From Shinella zoogloeoides (GTDB taxonomy: Bacteria; Pseudomonadota; Alphaproteobacteria; Rhizobiales; Rhizobiaceae), in assembly GCF_030733845.1 (NCBI RefSeq), contig NZ_CP132313.1:1-64000 (forward strand): 64,000 bases of DNA. The letters are read 5' to 3'. Positions within the stretch are counted from its first letter, which is position 1, and each line of letters starts with the position of its first letter. The notes beneath the pieces are model-generated. The model was not told where the DNA came from. It searched no databases and saw nothing but the letters and a program-made list of their open reading frames with translations. Made by a program: the position numbers and the translations under genes. Positions 36,263-44,972 of this stretch are shown here, in pieces.

Positions 36263-37505
36263 GGGCGCGCATCCGCTCGATGTACCACGTCGCGAACTTG
36301 TCGAGGTTGGTTTCGGAAAAGGGGGAATAGGGGCCAGGAATGTAGGCCGGATCCTCAACGCCGGCATGGGATCGGGCGACGAGCTCGGAATCCTGGTCGG
36401 TCGTCGCAATCCAGACGTTGGTCAGCTTTTCGAGGTCGTAATCGACGCCCTCGACCGCATCCTTGTGGACGAGCCACTTGGTCCGGACCAGCGTCCTGTC
36501 CGCGGAGAGCGGAATGACGACCGAGACCACCGCGTGGTCGCCCATGAAATGGTTCCAGCTGTTGTGACCCCACAGATGGGTGTCGCCGAGATCCTTGCGG
36601 GTCATCGTGCCGAGCAGCTTTGCGGAGGCGGCAGTGGCATCCGGCGTCTGCGATTCACCCGCGCCCGAGATGATCAGGCGCTGCGTGCGGAAATTGGTGG
36701 CGCAGTCGACGAGCTGTTCGACGGCTGCCGATGGAAAGCCCTCCGCCTCCCACTGCTTCGTGCGCGCGTCGTAGAGCGCGAGATGCTCTTCCGCCTGTGC
36801 CCGATCCTCGGGGCTGAGCGCCTCCGGATCGAAACCAAAATCGAGATCGACGAAGGAGACGCAGAGTTCCGGATGGTTCGCCGAACAATGATAGCATTCC
36901 CGGTTGTTCTCGATCGTCAGCTTCCAGTTGCCCTTCTCGATCACATCGGTCTCATGAGCGATCTTGGTATTGGCGATGTCGTAGGGCGCGAGGCGCGCCT
37001 TCATGGCCTCTTCGAGCCGGTCGATATCCGCGGGCGGATTGTCCGACAGACAGGCATAGATCAGGCCGCCGATGGACTTGAACGTGACCTGCTTGAGGCT
37101 GCGGCATTCCTTGTCGAAGCCCTTGCCCATATGCGGTGCATGGCTCAGTTCGCCCGTCAGCTCGTAGGTCCAGGTGTGATAGGGACAGACGAGCTTGGAA
37201 ACGATCGACTTTCCGCCGTCCAGCAGCCGTGACCCGCGATGGCGGCAGACATTGTGCATCACCCGGATTTCGTTGTCGTCGTCGCGCAGGAGAATGAGGC
37301 TGGTCTTGCCGATATCGACCACCGTCGCGTCGCCCGGCTCCGGCACGTCGCATTCCAGGCCGATGCAGATCCAGTGGTTGCGAAAGAAGACGTCCAGATC
37401 CGCTTCAAAGACGTCTTCACGCGTGTAAAGACCGGCCGGAAGTGAATGTCCCTCGGCTCTGGCGTCGAGCAGCGCCGAAATTGGAGAAGCGAACGTTTGC
37501 AGCAT
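36252..37505 (-). CDS. stc2: Rieske-type N-demethylase, oxygenase component (Stc2/GbcA type)
   Basis: This 417-residue mononuclear iron oxygenase hydroxylates an N-methyl group of a betaine, releasing formaldehyde; Stc2 converts proline betaine to N-methylproline. The Rieske centre is Cys87/His89 (CRHR) and Cys107/His110 (CPYH). The mononuclear iron ligands are His206 and His211 in ECYHCSANH, with an Asp in TTDQDSEL as the likely third. The bridging position holds Glu203 rather than the usual Asp, as recalled for Stc2. It is first in a two-gene leftward operon and is divergent from a LysR gene. Confidence 0.87.
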   Translation of the reverse strand: MLQTFASPISALLDARAEGHSLPAGLYTREDVFEADLDVFFRNHWICIGLECDVPEPGDATVVDIGKTSLILLRDDDNEIRVMHNVCRHRGSRLLDGGKSIVSKLVCPYHTWTYELTGELSHAPHMGKGFDKECRSLKQVTFKSIGGLIYACLSDNPPADIDRLEEAMKARLAPYDIANTKIAHETDVIEKGNWKLTIENNRECYHCSANHPELCVSFVDLDFGFDPEALSPEDRAQAEEHLALYDARTKQWEAEGFPSAAVEQLVDCATNFRTQRLIISGAGESQTPDATAASAKLLGTMTRKDLGDTHLWGHNSWNHFMGDHAVVSVVIPLSADRTLVRTKWLVHKDAVEGVDYDLEKLTNVWIATTDQDSELVARSHAGVEDPAYIPGPYSPFSETNLDKFATWYIERMRAHGY

Positions 37506-37581
37506 AATCTCACCTTATGTTTTTGCCACAGTTCCGATACGATGAACGGTAGGATTATTCAGGTTTGGCGGATGCTCAACG

Positions 37582-37618
37582 GCATAAATATGCGTGGATG
37601 GCATTACCAAATGTAATG
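37582..37618. promoter_or_regulatory. LysR-type inverted repeats between the Rieske and LysR genes
   Basis: Two symmetric elements lie in the divergent promoter region. GCATA/TATGC with a 2-bp spacer is at 37582-37593, and CATTAC/GTAATG with a 5-bp spacer is at 37602-37618. The second is close to the LysR gene start and fits autoregulation; both could bind one LysR tetramer. Binding is inferred. Confidence 0.5.
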
Positions 37619-37652
37619 GAAAATCGGATTGCCTTCTGGAAGGACGCCGGAG

Positions 37653-38561
37653 TTGATCAGCCTAAGAAAAAAGCTCCCGCCGCTGACGGCACTGACGGCC
37701 TTCGAGGCGGCAGCACGGCTCGGTAGTTTCACCCGCGCGGCGATGGAACTGGGCGTGACGCAGGCGGCGATCAGCCGGCAAATCCACGTGCTGGAGGAGG
37801 ATTTCGGCTTTCCCCTGTTCCGTCGGCTGCACCGCAAGATCGAGCTGACGGACCAGGGGAGGGCCCTTTTCAACGCGTCGGCGGAAGCTTTCAACCTGAT
37901 CGCCGATACGGTTTCCGAACTGCGCGCGGAAAGGCAAGACGATCAGCTTGCGATATCCGCCACGATCTCATTCGCCCATTTCTGGCTGATGCCACGGATT
38001 GCGGCGTTTTCGCGCGCCCATCCCGAAATCAAGCTCCGGATCATCACGCAGGACGCGAGGAATAGCATCGAGGCCGGCGACATCGATCTGGCGTTGCGCT
38101 ACGGAACCGGAACCTGGCCGGATGGGCAGGCCGAATTCCTCTTCGAGGATGAGGTCTTTCCGATCTGCAGCGCGGAGTACGCGCTGGTCAAAGGGCCGAT
38201 CCTCACACCAGCGGATCTGATCGATCATCCTCTTATTTCAAGCGATACGGACGATCCCACATGGACCGGGTGGGAGGAATGGCTGGCAGCGTTTTCCGTC
38301 AAGGCACCGAAGAAGGCGCGAGGCCTTCGCTGCAGCTTCTACACCGAGGCGATTTACGCGGCCATGAATGGTCAGGGAATCGCATTAGGCTGGCACCATC
38401 TCGTCAACGATCTCATTGACCAGGGCCGCCTGGTCCGCCTTACGGAAGCCTCGATAAAAACCCGGGCTGGATACTTTGTCGTCATGCCGGCAAAACGAGC
38501 GGCAAAGGAAAGCGCACGTTTGTTTATCGAGTGGCTGCGTGCTTCCGGTTCATTGAGCTAG
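37653..38561 (+). CDS. LysR-family transcriptional regulator, GcvA-like
   Basis: This is a regulator of about 302 residues with an N-terminal winged helix (LPPLTALTAFEAAARLGSFT, then GVTQAAISRQIHVLEEDF) and a GcvA-type effector domain (ARNSIEAGDIDLALRYGTG). The likely start is the TTG at 37653, with GGAAGGA eight bases upstream; another TTG at 37629 is possible. No ATG gives the full helix-turn-helix. It is divergent from the Rieske demethylase genes and probably activates them in the presence of a betaine. Confidence 0.85.
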   Translation: MISLRKKLPPLTALTAFEAAARLGSFTRAAMELGVTQAAISRQIHVLEEDFGFPLFRRLHRKIELTDQGRALFNASAEAFNLIADTVSELRAERQDDQLAISATISFAHFWLMPRIAAFSRAHPEIKLRIITQDARNSIEAGDIDLALRYGTGTWPDGQAEFLFEDEVFPICSAEYALVKGPILTPADLIDHPLISSDTDDPTWTGWEEWLAAFSVKAPKKARGLRCSFYTEAIYAAMNGQGIALGWHHLVNDLIDQGRLVRLTEASIKTRAGYFVVMPAKRAAKESARLFIEWLRASGSLS

Positions 38562-38600
38562 TGGGCGGGTTCCATCAACGCCGGGAAGGCGGCCTCAACC

Positions 38601-39062
38601 TTAGATGTTCAGCGCCATGCCCGTCTTGACCTCGCCCATGGAGACCATGGTGCGGAATTTCTTGATGTTGGCGCCATCGAAGAACATGCGGCGGGTAAAA
38701 TCCTCGTAGGCCGCCATGCTGGCGACGATGACCACCAGAATGAAATCGGCCTCGCCCGTGACATAGTGGCATTGCTGGACTTCCGGCGCTGCGCGAAATC
38801 GCTCCTTCACCGCATCGATCGCGTCTGGTGTTTCGCTGACCAGTTCCACCTGGACAATGATCGTCAAAGGCAGACCAACCGCCTCCGGGGCGATCTGCGC
38901 AACCTGCGCGCGGATGACGCCGTCCGCCTCCATGCGCCGGATGCGGCGTTGGACGGAAGGGGCGGACAGATTGACAGCTTCGCCGATCTCGCGCTGCGGC
39001 GTCTGGTTGTTCTTCTGCAGGATGCGCAGGATGGCAAGATCGAAGCTGTCGAGGGGCGTCAT
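38601..39062 (-). CDS. Lrp/AsnC-family transcriptional regulator
   Basis: This 153-residue regulator has an N-terminal helix-turn-helix (LDSFDLAILRILQKNNQTPQ, then APSVQRRIRRMEADGVI) and a C-terminal RAM/AsnC ligand domain (CHYVTGEADFILVVIV). It is divergent from the diaminopropionate ammonia-lyase gene and probably controls it in response to an amino acid. It converges with the LysR gene across a 39-bp gap. Confidence 0.9.
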   Translation of the reverse strand: MTPLDSFDLAILRILQKNNQTPQREIGEAVNLSAPSVQRRIRRMEADGVIRAQVAQIAPEAVGLPLTIIVQVELVSETPDAIDAVKERFRAAPEVQQCHYVTGEADFILVVIVASMAAYEDFTRRMFFDGANIKKFRTMVSMGEVKTGMALNI

Positions 39063-39177
39063 GGCCTATTACCGATGCGGGATGAAATATACTTGCATAA
39101 CAAGGGTGAAAATACAGCCGAACTTTCACGCGCATTGCACTAGATTTGCGCGACTGCCAATCTGGAGCGCTATCGCG

Positions 39178-40386
39178 ATGAGCAATCCCTACCTCCTGAA
39201 TACGCTTGCAACACACGGCCGGCCGCTGGCTCCGCAGGATGCCGAGACGCTTTCACCCGCGGCCACCGACCGCGTCGTGAAGGTCCTGGCGCTGCGCGAG
39301 AACAGCGCGGCGACGCCGCTGCGCGCGCTGCCGGCGCTCGCGGGCCAATTGGGGTTGCAGTCGCTTCACCTCAAGGACGAGGGATTTCGGCTCGGACTCG
39401 GCAGCTTCAAGGCGCTCGGTGGCGCTTATGCCTTGATGATCCTTGTCCAGGAGGAGGCAAGCCGTCGCTTCGGCCGCGCCGTCGCGGTGGAGGAATTGTT
39501 GTCCGACGAGGTACGTACCGTCGCCGAAAGCATGATTTTCGCCTGCGCTACCGATGGAAATCATGGCCGCTCCGTGGCTCAGGGCGCGCAGCTAGTGGGC
39601 GCGCGCGCCGTCATCTTCGTCCATGCCGGGGTCAGCGAGGGGCGGATCGAGGCGATCGCGCGGTTTGGCGCCGAGATGGTGCGCGTCGCCGGGAACTATG
39701 ATGATTCCGTCGCCGAGGCCGCGCGCGTTTCGGCCGAGCGCGGCTGGACGGTTCTTTCTGACACGTCATGGCCCGGTTACGAGCATATCCCCGGTCTCGT
39801 CGCGCAGGGCTATACCGCCATGGTCCGCGAAATCCTCGCTGAACTGGAAGCACCGCCGACGCATATTTTCCTCCAGGCCGGCGTTGGCGGATTTGCCGCC
39901 GCCGTGGCAGGGCATCTGGCGATGGCGCTTGGCGACCAGCGGCCGCATGTGACCGTGGTGGAACCGGCCCGCGCAGCCTGCCTCTACGAGAGCGCCAAGC
40001 AGGGCAGGCCCGTGAAGGTTGATGAAACGCAATCGACGATCATGGCCATGCTCGAATGCTACGAGCCGTCGCTGGTGGCGTTCCGCATTCTCGAACGCGT
40101 CGCCGACGGTTTCATGACGGTCGATGAAGATATCGCCGTCGAGGTCATGCGCCGGCTCGCCGATCCATTGCCCGGTGACCCCGCTATCGTTGCGGGCGAG
40201 AGCGGAGGCGCGGGCCTTGCTGGTCTCCTGACCGTCCTCAAGGACAAGCCCCTTGCGGCGAAGCTCAGCATCGGGCCCGCTACGCGCATTCTCGTCATCA
40301 ACACCGAGGGCGCGACGGACCCGGCACTCTACGAGCGGATCGTGGGCAAGAGCCCGGAAGCAGTCCTGAAGGAGAGAACGGCATGA
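39178..40386 (+). CDS. dpaL: Diaminopropionate ammonia-lyase
   Basis: This 402-residue PLP enzyme of fold type II converts 2,3-diaminopropionate to pyruvate and ammonia. The Schiff-base lysine is Lys78 in LGLGSFKALGG, followed by the family motif CATDGNHGRSVA and the phosphate-binding GESGGAGLAGL. The ATG at 39178 gives the normal DpaL N-terminus. The gene probably responds to the divergent Lrp protein. Its stop overlaps by ATGA the start of a broken M20 amidohydrolase gene, which suggests that the pair once acted together on an acylated amino acid. Confidence 0.9.
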   Translation: MSNPYLLNTLATHGRPLAPQDAETLSPAATDRVVKVLALRENSAATPLRALPALAGQLGLQSLHLKDEGFRLGLGSFKALGGAYALMILVQEEASRRFGRAVAVEELLSDEVRTVAESMIFACATDGNHGRSVAQGAQLVGARAVIFVHAGVSEGRIEAIARFGAEMVRVAGNYDDSVAEAARVSAERGWTVLSDTSWPGYEHIPGLVAQGYTAMVREILAELEAPPTHIFLQAGVGGFAAAVAGHLAMALGDQRPHVTVVEPARAACLYESAKQGRPVKVDETQSTIMAMLECYEPSLVAFRILERVADGFMTVDEDIAVEVMRRLADPLPGDPAIVAGESGGAGLAGLLTVLKDKPLAAKLSIGPATRILVINTEGATDPALYERIVGKSPEAVLKERTA

Positions 40387-40595
40387 CCATCGAAAGCGAT
40401 GCTGCCCGGTTGCACGATTTCGCCGAATGCATGGTTGCGCTTCATCATGACCTGCACCGTCATCCTGCCATAAGGGCGCTCTGCCTTCGGCTGCGCGACG
40501 GATGTCATCAAGGCTCGTCGCGAGGGCAGGTCGATGCCCGCAGCACCGTTTGGCAGACATCCGCATCGAACATTCCGATCGGCTTCGCAATATGA
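40383..40595 (+). pseudogene. Truncated M20-family amidohydrolase remnant
   Basis: The 70-residue frame starts at an ATGA overlap with dpaL and begins like an M20 peptidase/acylase, with HHDLHRHP, the conserved N-terminal element of that family. After about residue 28 the sequence no longer resembles the family and soon stops, whereas a complete member has about 380-400 residues. The metal ligands are all missing. This is read as a 5' remnant left by a deletion. Confidence 0.6.
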
Positions 40596-40716
40596 CTGGC
40601 CACAATACTGATTGCAATTTGCAACTAGTTTTGCGACACTGCGGCGATGGCGGCGCGATGCAGTATCTCTCAGTAACGCGCTGGCAATGCCCACCCCGCT
40701 GAACGGAGACGAGACC

Positions 40717-41052
40717 ATGCCCAAGTTCATCACAATCGGATATGGCGACGCGGCCGATTATCAACGCACGCCCCAGCCCGTCAGGGATGCAGCCCATGCC
40801 GCGGACGCGAGATTGCTGTCGGAAGGCGCGGTGATCGGGATAGCCGGCGCACCGGTACAGGTGCGAAATCCGCAGGCCCGTCATTTGGAAACCCGCGAAG
40901 GACCGTTCATGTCGTCGGCCCTGCCGGTCGCCGGTTTCGCCCTCATCGAGGCCAACGATCTGGCTGAAGCCATCGGAAAGGTCTCGTGCGTGCCGTGTGC
41001 GGTGGCATATGGTGTCGTCGAGATCTGGCCATTGGAAGAGGCGCAGAAATGA
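40717..41052 (+). CDS. YCII-related domain protein
   Basis: This is a 111-residue small protein of the YCII/DGPF type, a ferredoxin-like fold of uncertain activity. It begins MPKFITIGYGDAADY, contains the GPFMSSALPVAGFALIEAND segment typical of the family, and ends in a VEIWPLEE strand. The ATG at 40717 has GGAG about ten bases upstream. No direct operon partner is visible, since 121 bp separate it from the M20 remnant. Confidence 0.75.
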   Translation: MPKFITIGYGDAADYQRTPQPVRDAAHAADARLLSEGAVIGIAGAPVQVRNPQARHLETREGPFMSSALPVAGFALIEANDLAEAIGKVSCVPCAVAYGVVEIWPLEEAQK

Positions 41053-41111
41053 AGACGTCAGCCGCAAGGTTGTATTGATCTGTCCTACGATCGGATCGCA
41101 GACATAGAATG

Positions 41112-41786
41112 TCAGGGATTTCCGTCCAGGAGCCTCACCATTGCCGAGTAGCCGCGGGCGCGAGCATGGGAAACCGCCGTGACCCCGTTGCAATCGGCAA
41201 TCAGCGGACCGGCGCCTGCGTCAAGAAGCAGACGCACGACCTCTTGATGATCGGAACCGCCGTCGCCCAGCACCACGGCCTCCATGAGCGCCGTCCAGCA
41301 GAGATTGTTGACATGATCAAGCGGTGCGCCGGCAGCGATCAGGCGGCGTACAACCTCGACGCGGCCTAAATGCGCGGCGGCTATCAGCGCCGTGCCCGCA
41401 TAGCGACTGGTCGTCAATTTGGGATCGTTGCCCAACGCGATGGCGAGCGACATCAATTCCGGATCGTCGGCCACCGCGGCGATGGTGACGACGTCATAGG
41501 CCTGCCCATCCAGGGCATTCATATCGGCGCCGGCCTGCGCCAGGGCCCGTAGCGCATCGTCGTTGGAGGCGAATGCTGCGACATGAGCCGGTGTCCGGCC
41601 TTGCCGATCCCGCGCGTTGACGTCCATGCCGGCTGCCGCCAAACGACTGATTTCAGCGGCGTCGCCATTTTGCGCGGCCCGGTGCAACCCCTTGTAGGCG
41701 GCGATTTCGGATGTCGAAGGTGCCGTTTGCGCTTGTGCGGCGATCGTTGTGGCAAGCAGCATGGGAACGATGACCGCGCGCAGCAT
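41112..41786 (-). CDS. Exported ankyrin-repeat protein
   Basis: This 224-residue protein has a signal peptide (MLRAVIVPMLLATTIAAQAQ) followed by about five ankyrin repeats. GLHRAAQNGDAAEISRLAAA, GRTPAHVAAFASNDDALRAL, GTALIAAAHLGRVEVVRRLI and CWTALMEAVVLGD are clear repeat units. The start at 41786 has GGAG upstream and gives the signal peptide; the frame extends further back without features. It probably mediates protein contacts in the periplasm. It lies 65 bp downstream of an HbpS-like gene transcribed in the same direction. Confidence 0.85.
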   Translation of the reverse strand: MLRAVIVPMLLATTIAAQAQTAPSTSEIAAYKGLHRAAQNGDAAEISRLAAAGMDVNARDRQGRTPAHVAAFASNDDALRALAQAGADMNALDGQAYDVVTIAAVADDPELMSLAIALGNDPKLTTSRYAGTALIAAAHLGRVEVVRRLIAAGAPLDHVNNLCWTALMEAVVLGDGGSDHQEVVRLLLDAGAGPLIADCNGVTAVSHARARGYSAMVRLLDGNP

Positions 41787-41851
41787 GAGGTACACTCCTT
41801 GAAAAGGGAGCGGCCCGCGCGAGGCGGGCCGCGTCGTTGTCCTTGGTGCGT

Positions 41852-42337
41852 TTACTCGGCTTCGCCGATGGCCTTCAGGCCGGCAACCGCGCAAGCAGCG
41901 TCGATATCGCCCGACGGCGCGCCGCCGACACCGATGCCGCCAACCGTTGCCTTGCCGAACTTGATCGGCAGGCCGCCGGCCTGAATGACCATGCGGGCAT
42001 CCATGTCGCGCAGACCGTCGTTCGCCGGCTTGGAGGCGATGAATTCAGCAAGTCCGGCCGTGTCGCGGCCAAGAGCAGCCGAGGTGAAAGCCTTGCCTTC
42101 AGCGCTGGAACCGGTGTGCGGACCAGAATTGTCGCCCTTGAGCAGCACTTTGGTCGAGCCGTCGCGCGCCACGATGGCGACGCTGACATTGTAGCCTTCG
42201 GCAAGGCAGGCCTGCAGCGCGGCTTCTGCCGCCTTGCTTGCAACGGCAACCGGCAGGTAGGGGGCGGTCGGCAGTTCCTGGGCAGTGGCGGCAAGGGGAG
42301 CGAGCAGTGCGGTGGCAAGAACGATGTTGCGGATCAT
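41852..42337 (-). CDS. Exported GlcG/HbpS-family heme-binding-like protein
   Basis: This 161-residue protein has a signal peptide (MIRNIVLATALLAPLAATAQ) and a GlcG/HbpS fold. Family motifs are ALQACLAEGYNVSVAIVARDG, GKAFTSAALGRDT and the C-terminal GGIGVGGAPSGDIDAACAVAGL. Members bind heme or a corrinoid or act as redox sensors outside the cytoplasm; some serve in organic-acid catabolism. It probably forms a small operon with the ankyrin protein, as such pairs recur in proteobacteria; its exact role is unknown. Confidence 0.85.
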   Translation of the reverse strand: MIRNIVLATALLAPLAATAQELPTAPYLPVAVASKAAEAALQACLAEGYNVSVAIVARDGSTKVLLKGDNSGPHTGSSAEGKAFTSAALGRDTAGLAEFIASKPANDGLRDMDARMVIQAGGLPIKFGKATVGGIGVGGAPSGDIDAACAVAGLKAIGEAE

Positions 42338-42612
42338 GGTGTCTTCCTTTCTAAGTTTGATGAAAGGAAATTAGCCCCCCTTGCGCAACGCCGGTATTCG
42401 TAGACCTCGCGCCGGCGTCGGTAGTTCTACGGGGCATCACACAGGCCCGCCTGTGTGAGCGGGAGACGCGCCTTGATGGCGAGGCGCGACAGGGCGCCGT
42501 CGGCGATGGCGGCGCAGCCGGCGCCGGGCATGCGAACATGCCACGCAAACCGGGTAAAGCGTGGATGTGATCCGGCTTTCCTTCCGAGCCGGAGCGAAAA
42601 CCCGCCTCGACC

Positions 42613-43647
42613 TCAGGCGGCGAGATCGATTTCCTTCCCGACGCCCTTCTCGCGCGCTCTTGCGACGATAAGGCTGCCGATCGCCAGATCCTGGATGGCG
42701 AGGCCGACTGAGTTGAACAGGGTAATCTCATCGGCCGACGCGCGGCCGGGCGCCGCGCCGGTGATGACGTCGCCGACCTCGGTCGAAGCCTGCTCCACGG
42801 TGATGGCACCCTCCGCGATGGCCAGCAGCAGGTCGCCCGAGTCGTGCATGGCCATGGGGAGGCTGTCGAGGAATACCCGCGCCCTTGCCATGCCGGCGGA
42901 ATCGATCTCGCGATGGTCCGGACGCGGGGGCGCGCCGACCGCGTTGATATGCTGGCCCGGCTTGAACCAGGCCCCCTTGACGTGAGGCTCTCGCGACGGG
43001 GTCAGCGTGCAGACGATATCGGCTTGCGCAAAGACGTCCTCCGGCGAGGCGACGCCCTCCAGCACGAGGTCGGGGAAATCGCGCCCGACCCGCTCGATGA
43101 AGCGGGCAACGGTGGCGCTCGAGCGCGACCAGACCACCACGCGCTCGATCGGCCGGACTTCGCGGATGGCGCGGACATGCTCGACGGCTAGGTCGCCGGC
43201 GCCGATCAGCCCAAGTATGCGGCTGTCGATACGCGATAAGTGGCGCGTGGCCACGGCGCTGGCTGCCGCAGTCCTGATGCGGGTCGGAATCTGGCCGTGG
43301 AAGATTGCCACTGGCGCGCCCGTTTCCTGCGAAACCAGCAACGCGACCGATCGCTGCATCGGAAGGCTACGCGCGGTATTGTCGGGAATATCAGCAAGCA
43401 GCTTGACGACGGCCAGCCCTTGACGATCGGCAAGGGCCGGCATCGCCAGGAAAGCTCCCGTGTTCGAAGGAAGTTTCATTGCCGTTGCCGCCGGCTGTGC
43501 GGCAGTCCCGCTGGACATATCGGCGTGCGCGGCTTCAACGGCCTCGATAACTTCGGCCATGGTCACCAATCCTTCGAGTTCGGACCGAGATAGCACAAGG
43601 GTCGTGCCTGGGAGCAGGTGACGATCGGTTCTGTTCTCGGCGTCCAT
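42613..43647 (-). CDS. Ornithine cyclodeaminase/mu-crystallin family protein
   Basis: This is a 344-residue NAD(P)-dependent enzyme of the ornithine cyclodeaminase, alanine dehydrogenase and imine reductase family. The dinucleotide motif is LGLIGAGDLAVEHVRAI, and family signatures include IPTRIRTAAASAVATRHLSR and KPGQHINAVGAPPRPDHREID. The C-terminus holds ITLFNSVGLAIQDLAIG. The substrate could be ornithine, a delta1-pyrroline or piperideine carboxylate, or another amino acid. Three near-palindromic TTGTA elements lie upstream. Confidence 0.87.
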   Translation of the reverse strand: MDAENRTDRHLLPGTTLVLSRSELEGLVTMAEVIEAVEAAHADMSSGTAAQPAATAMKLPSNTGAFLAMPALADRQGLAVVKLLADIPDNTARSLPMQRSVALLVSQETGAPVAIFHGQIPTRIRTAAASAVATRHLSRIDSRILGLIGAGDLAVEHVRAIREVRPIERVVVWSRSSATVARFIERVGRDFPDLVLEGVASPEDVFAQADIVCTLTPSREPHVKGAWFKPGQHINAVGAPPRPDHREIDSAGMARARVFLDSLPMAMHDSGDLLLAIAEGAITVEQASTEVGDVITGAAPGRASADEITLFNSVGLAIQDLAIGSLIVARAREKGVGKEIDLAA

Positions 43648-44018
43648 CGGCGGTCTCGCTGGCTTCGGGTGATATCGGGATGTGTGTCGTCCGGAAGGGT
43701 CTCTGAGAATTTTATGCTAGATTTTTGTATGCAATGTCAAGAAACTTGTATTACAAAAACTATTGATTTAGAATACTATTAAAGCCGGACATGCGCGCCA
43801 TATTGTATGCAATATTTGAGCAATATGTCTGCTCGCTCACTTCGGCTTGCCGTCGCGACTTGTCCTCGATCCGAACCGCGCCACAAGATCGTGCGGCCGG
43901 CCTCGACGGCGAAATCCTCAAGAACGAGCATCTGGTATGGTTGTGGATTAGTAACCGGCTGTGCGGTTGTTGGCGGTCGGTATGGCATGAACCGCACGGC
44001 TGATATAGCCTGTTCGGC
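43648..44018. other. 371-bp gene-free region between the Ocd-type and DUF1403 genes
   Basis: This AT-rich interval, markedly poorer in GC than its surroundings, holds the three TTGTA elements. Short open frames on both strands from about 43760 to 44020 show no domain, no ribosome binding site and no recognisable homology, so none is called. It probably contains the promoters of both flanking genes. Confidence 0.5.
43725..43813. promoter_or_regulatory. Three TTGTAT...CAA operator-like elements upstream of the Ocd-type gene
   Basis: TTGTATGCAAT occurs exactly at 43725-43735 and again at 43803-43813, and the related TTGTATTACAA lies between them at 43746-43756. All are near-palindromes of the kind bound by GntR-type regulators, set in an AT-rich stretch 78-166 bp upstream of the leftward Ocd-type start. 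No GntR gene is nearby, so the cognate regulator is elsewhere or lost. Confidence 0.5.
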
Positions 44019-44972
44019 ATGGATTCGCGCTTCGTCCCGCCGTCTGCTCCCGCTCAGCCCTTGCCGCAGGTTCCCGGCTGGGCGCTGCCGCGTGGGCGCG
44101 AGCCGGACGAGATCGCTGCCGCCTTCGCGGCTGCCATCGCTCTGAAATCACTCGATGATCTCGTTCGACAAGCGCCCGTTTGGGCCGGCTGCTGGCGCGC
44201 GCGCCAGGCCCTGAAATGTGCCGCAACAGCCATTCGACTGATCGGCCGAAACGAGGACGCTGCGGCGCTGCGTGACGCCGTTTTGCTGACGGCTGCTGGC
44301 GATAATCCCGGTCCGGCGGGCAGGGTGTTCCTGGCCTACAAGAAACTGGCCACGCGAAAACCCGGCTTTTCGACGAAGAGCGTGATGGAGCTGGCCGATC
44401 TGTTGGGATTGGCGTGGGACGACGTGATGGCCGGCGCTGTCGATCATGCCGATGCCGCGCTGCAGTCCAGCCGGCCGGCTCCCTTTGCCGCGGCGGAACT
44501 GGTGTCGGCGATCCATGCCGCCCGGACGGATGCCGAGCCTCTCGCCTGGGCTCTCGCCGACATGCTGATTGCTGCGATGTTGAAATGGCCTTTTGCTGTC
44601 CCGCTGCTGATGGCGGAGCGCTACGGCTCCGCCTTCCGCACAGTCGGGGGAAGGGGACGGGTTCGACCGGGTGACCCCGCCTTTGCCCGCGCCGTCTGTC
44701 TTGCTGTGGTCGAGGGGACAGGAGATGCCTTGCGCTCGGCCGGCGAGATCGCGCGGCGCGCCGACACGTTGCTTGCCGTCGCGCCGAAGGTGCGCACCAA
44801 GGGAGCGGGAGCCATCATCGGGAAACTGCTTCAAGAAGATGCCGTGGCGGCCTCGGCCCCGGGGGGACAACTCTCGCGCTGGGCGGCAACCCGGTTGTTC
44901 GTCCGGCTGGACGGTTTTGGCGGCGTGCGTGAACTATCGGGCCGCTCCTCCTTCCGTATCTATGGGTTGTGA
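44019..44972 (+). CDS. DUF1403-family protein
   Basis: This is a 317-residue protein of the DUF1403 family, which occurs mostly on rhizobial and related plasmids. It begins with a Pro-rich tract, then [41 protein letters not shown] and the C-terminal [25 protein letters not shown]. Its stop overlaps the start of the ScpB gene, so the two are coupled. Function is unknown; association with ScpB suggests a role in plasmid partition or maintenance, which is inferred. Confidence 0.82.
   Translation: MDSRFVPPSAPAQPLPQVPGWALPRGREPDEIAAAFAAAIALKSLDDLVRQAPVWAGCWRARQALKCAATAIRLIGRNEDAAALRDAVLLTAAGDNPGPAGRVFLAYKKLATRKPGFSTKSVMELADLLGLAWDDVMAGAVDHADAALQSSRPAPFAAAELVSAIHAARTDAEPLAWALADMLIAAMLKWPFAVPLLMAERYGSAFRTVGGRGRVRPGDPAFARAVCLAVVEGTGDALRSAGEIARRADTLLAVAPKVRTKGAGAIIGKLLQEDAVAASAPGGQLSRWAATRLFVRLDGFGGVRELSGRSSFRIYGL

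Noticed and set aside
42338..42612. Possible coding remnant between the HbpS-like and Ocd-type genes
   Set aside because: Short leftward stretches read as plausible protein but match no family I recognise and lack a start, so no feature is called.
43760..44020. Short frames on both strands in the AT-rich gap before DUF1403
   Set aside because: No ribosome binding site, no recognisable domain, and they disagree between frames. The region is better explained as promoter DNA.
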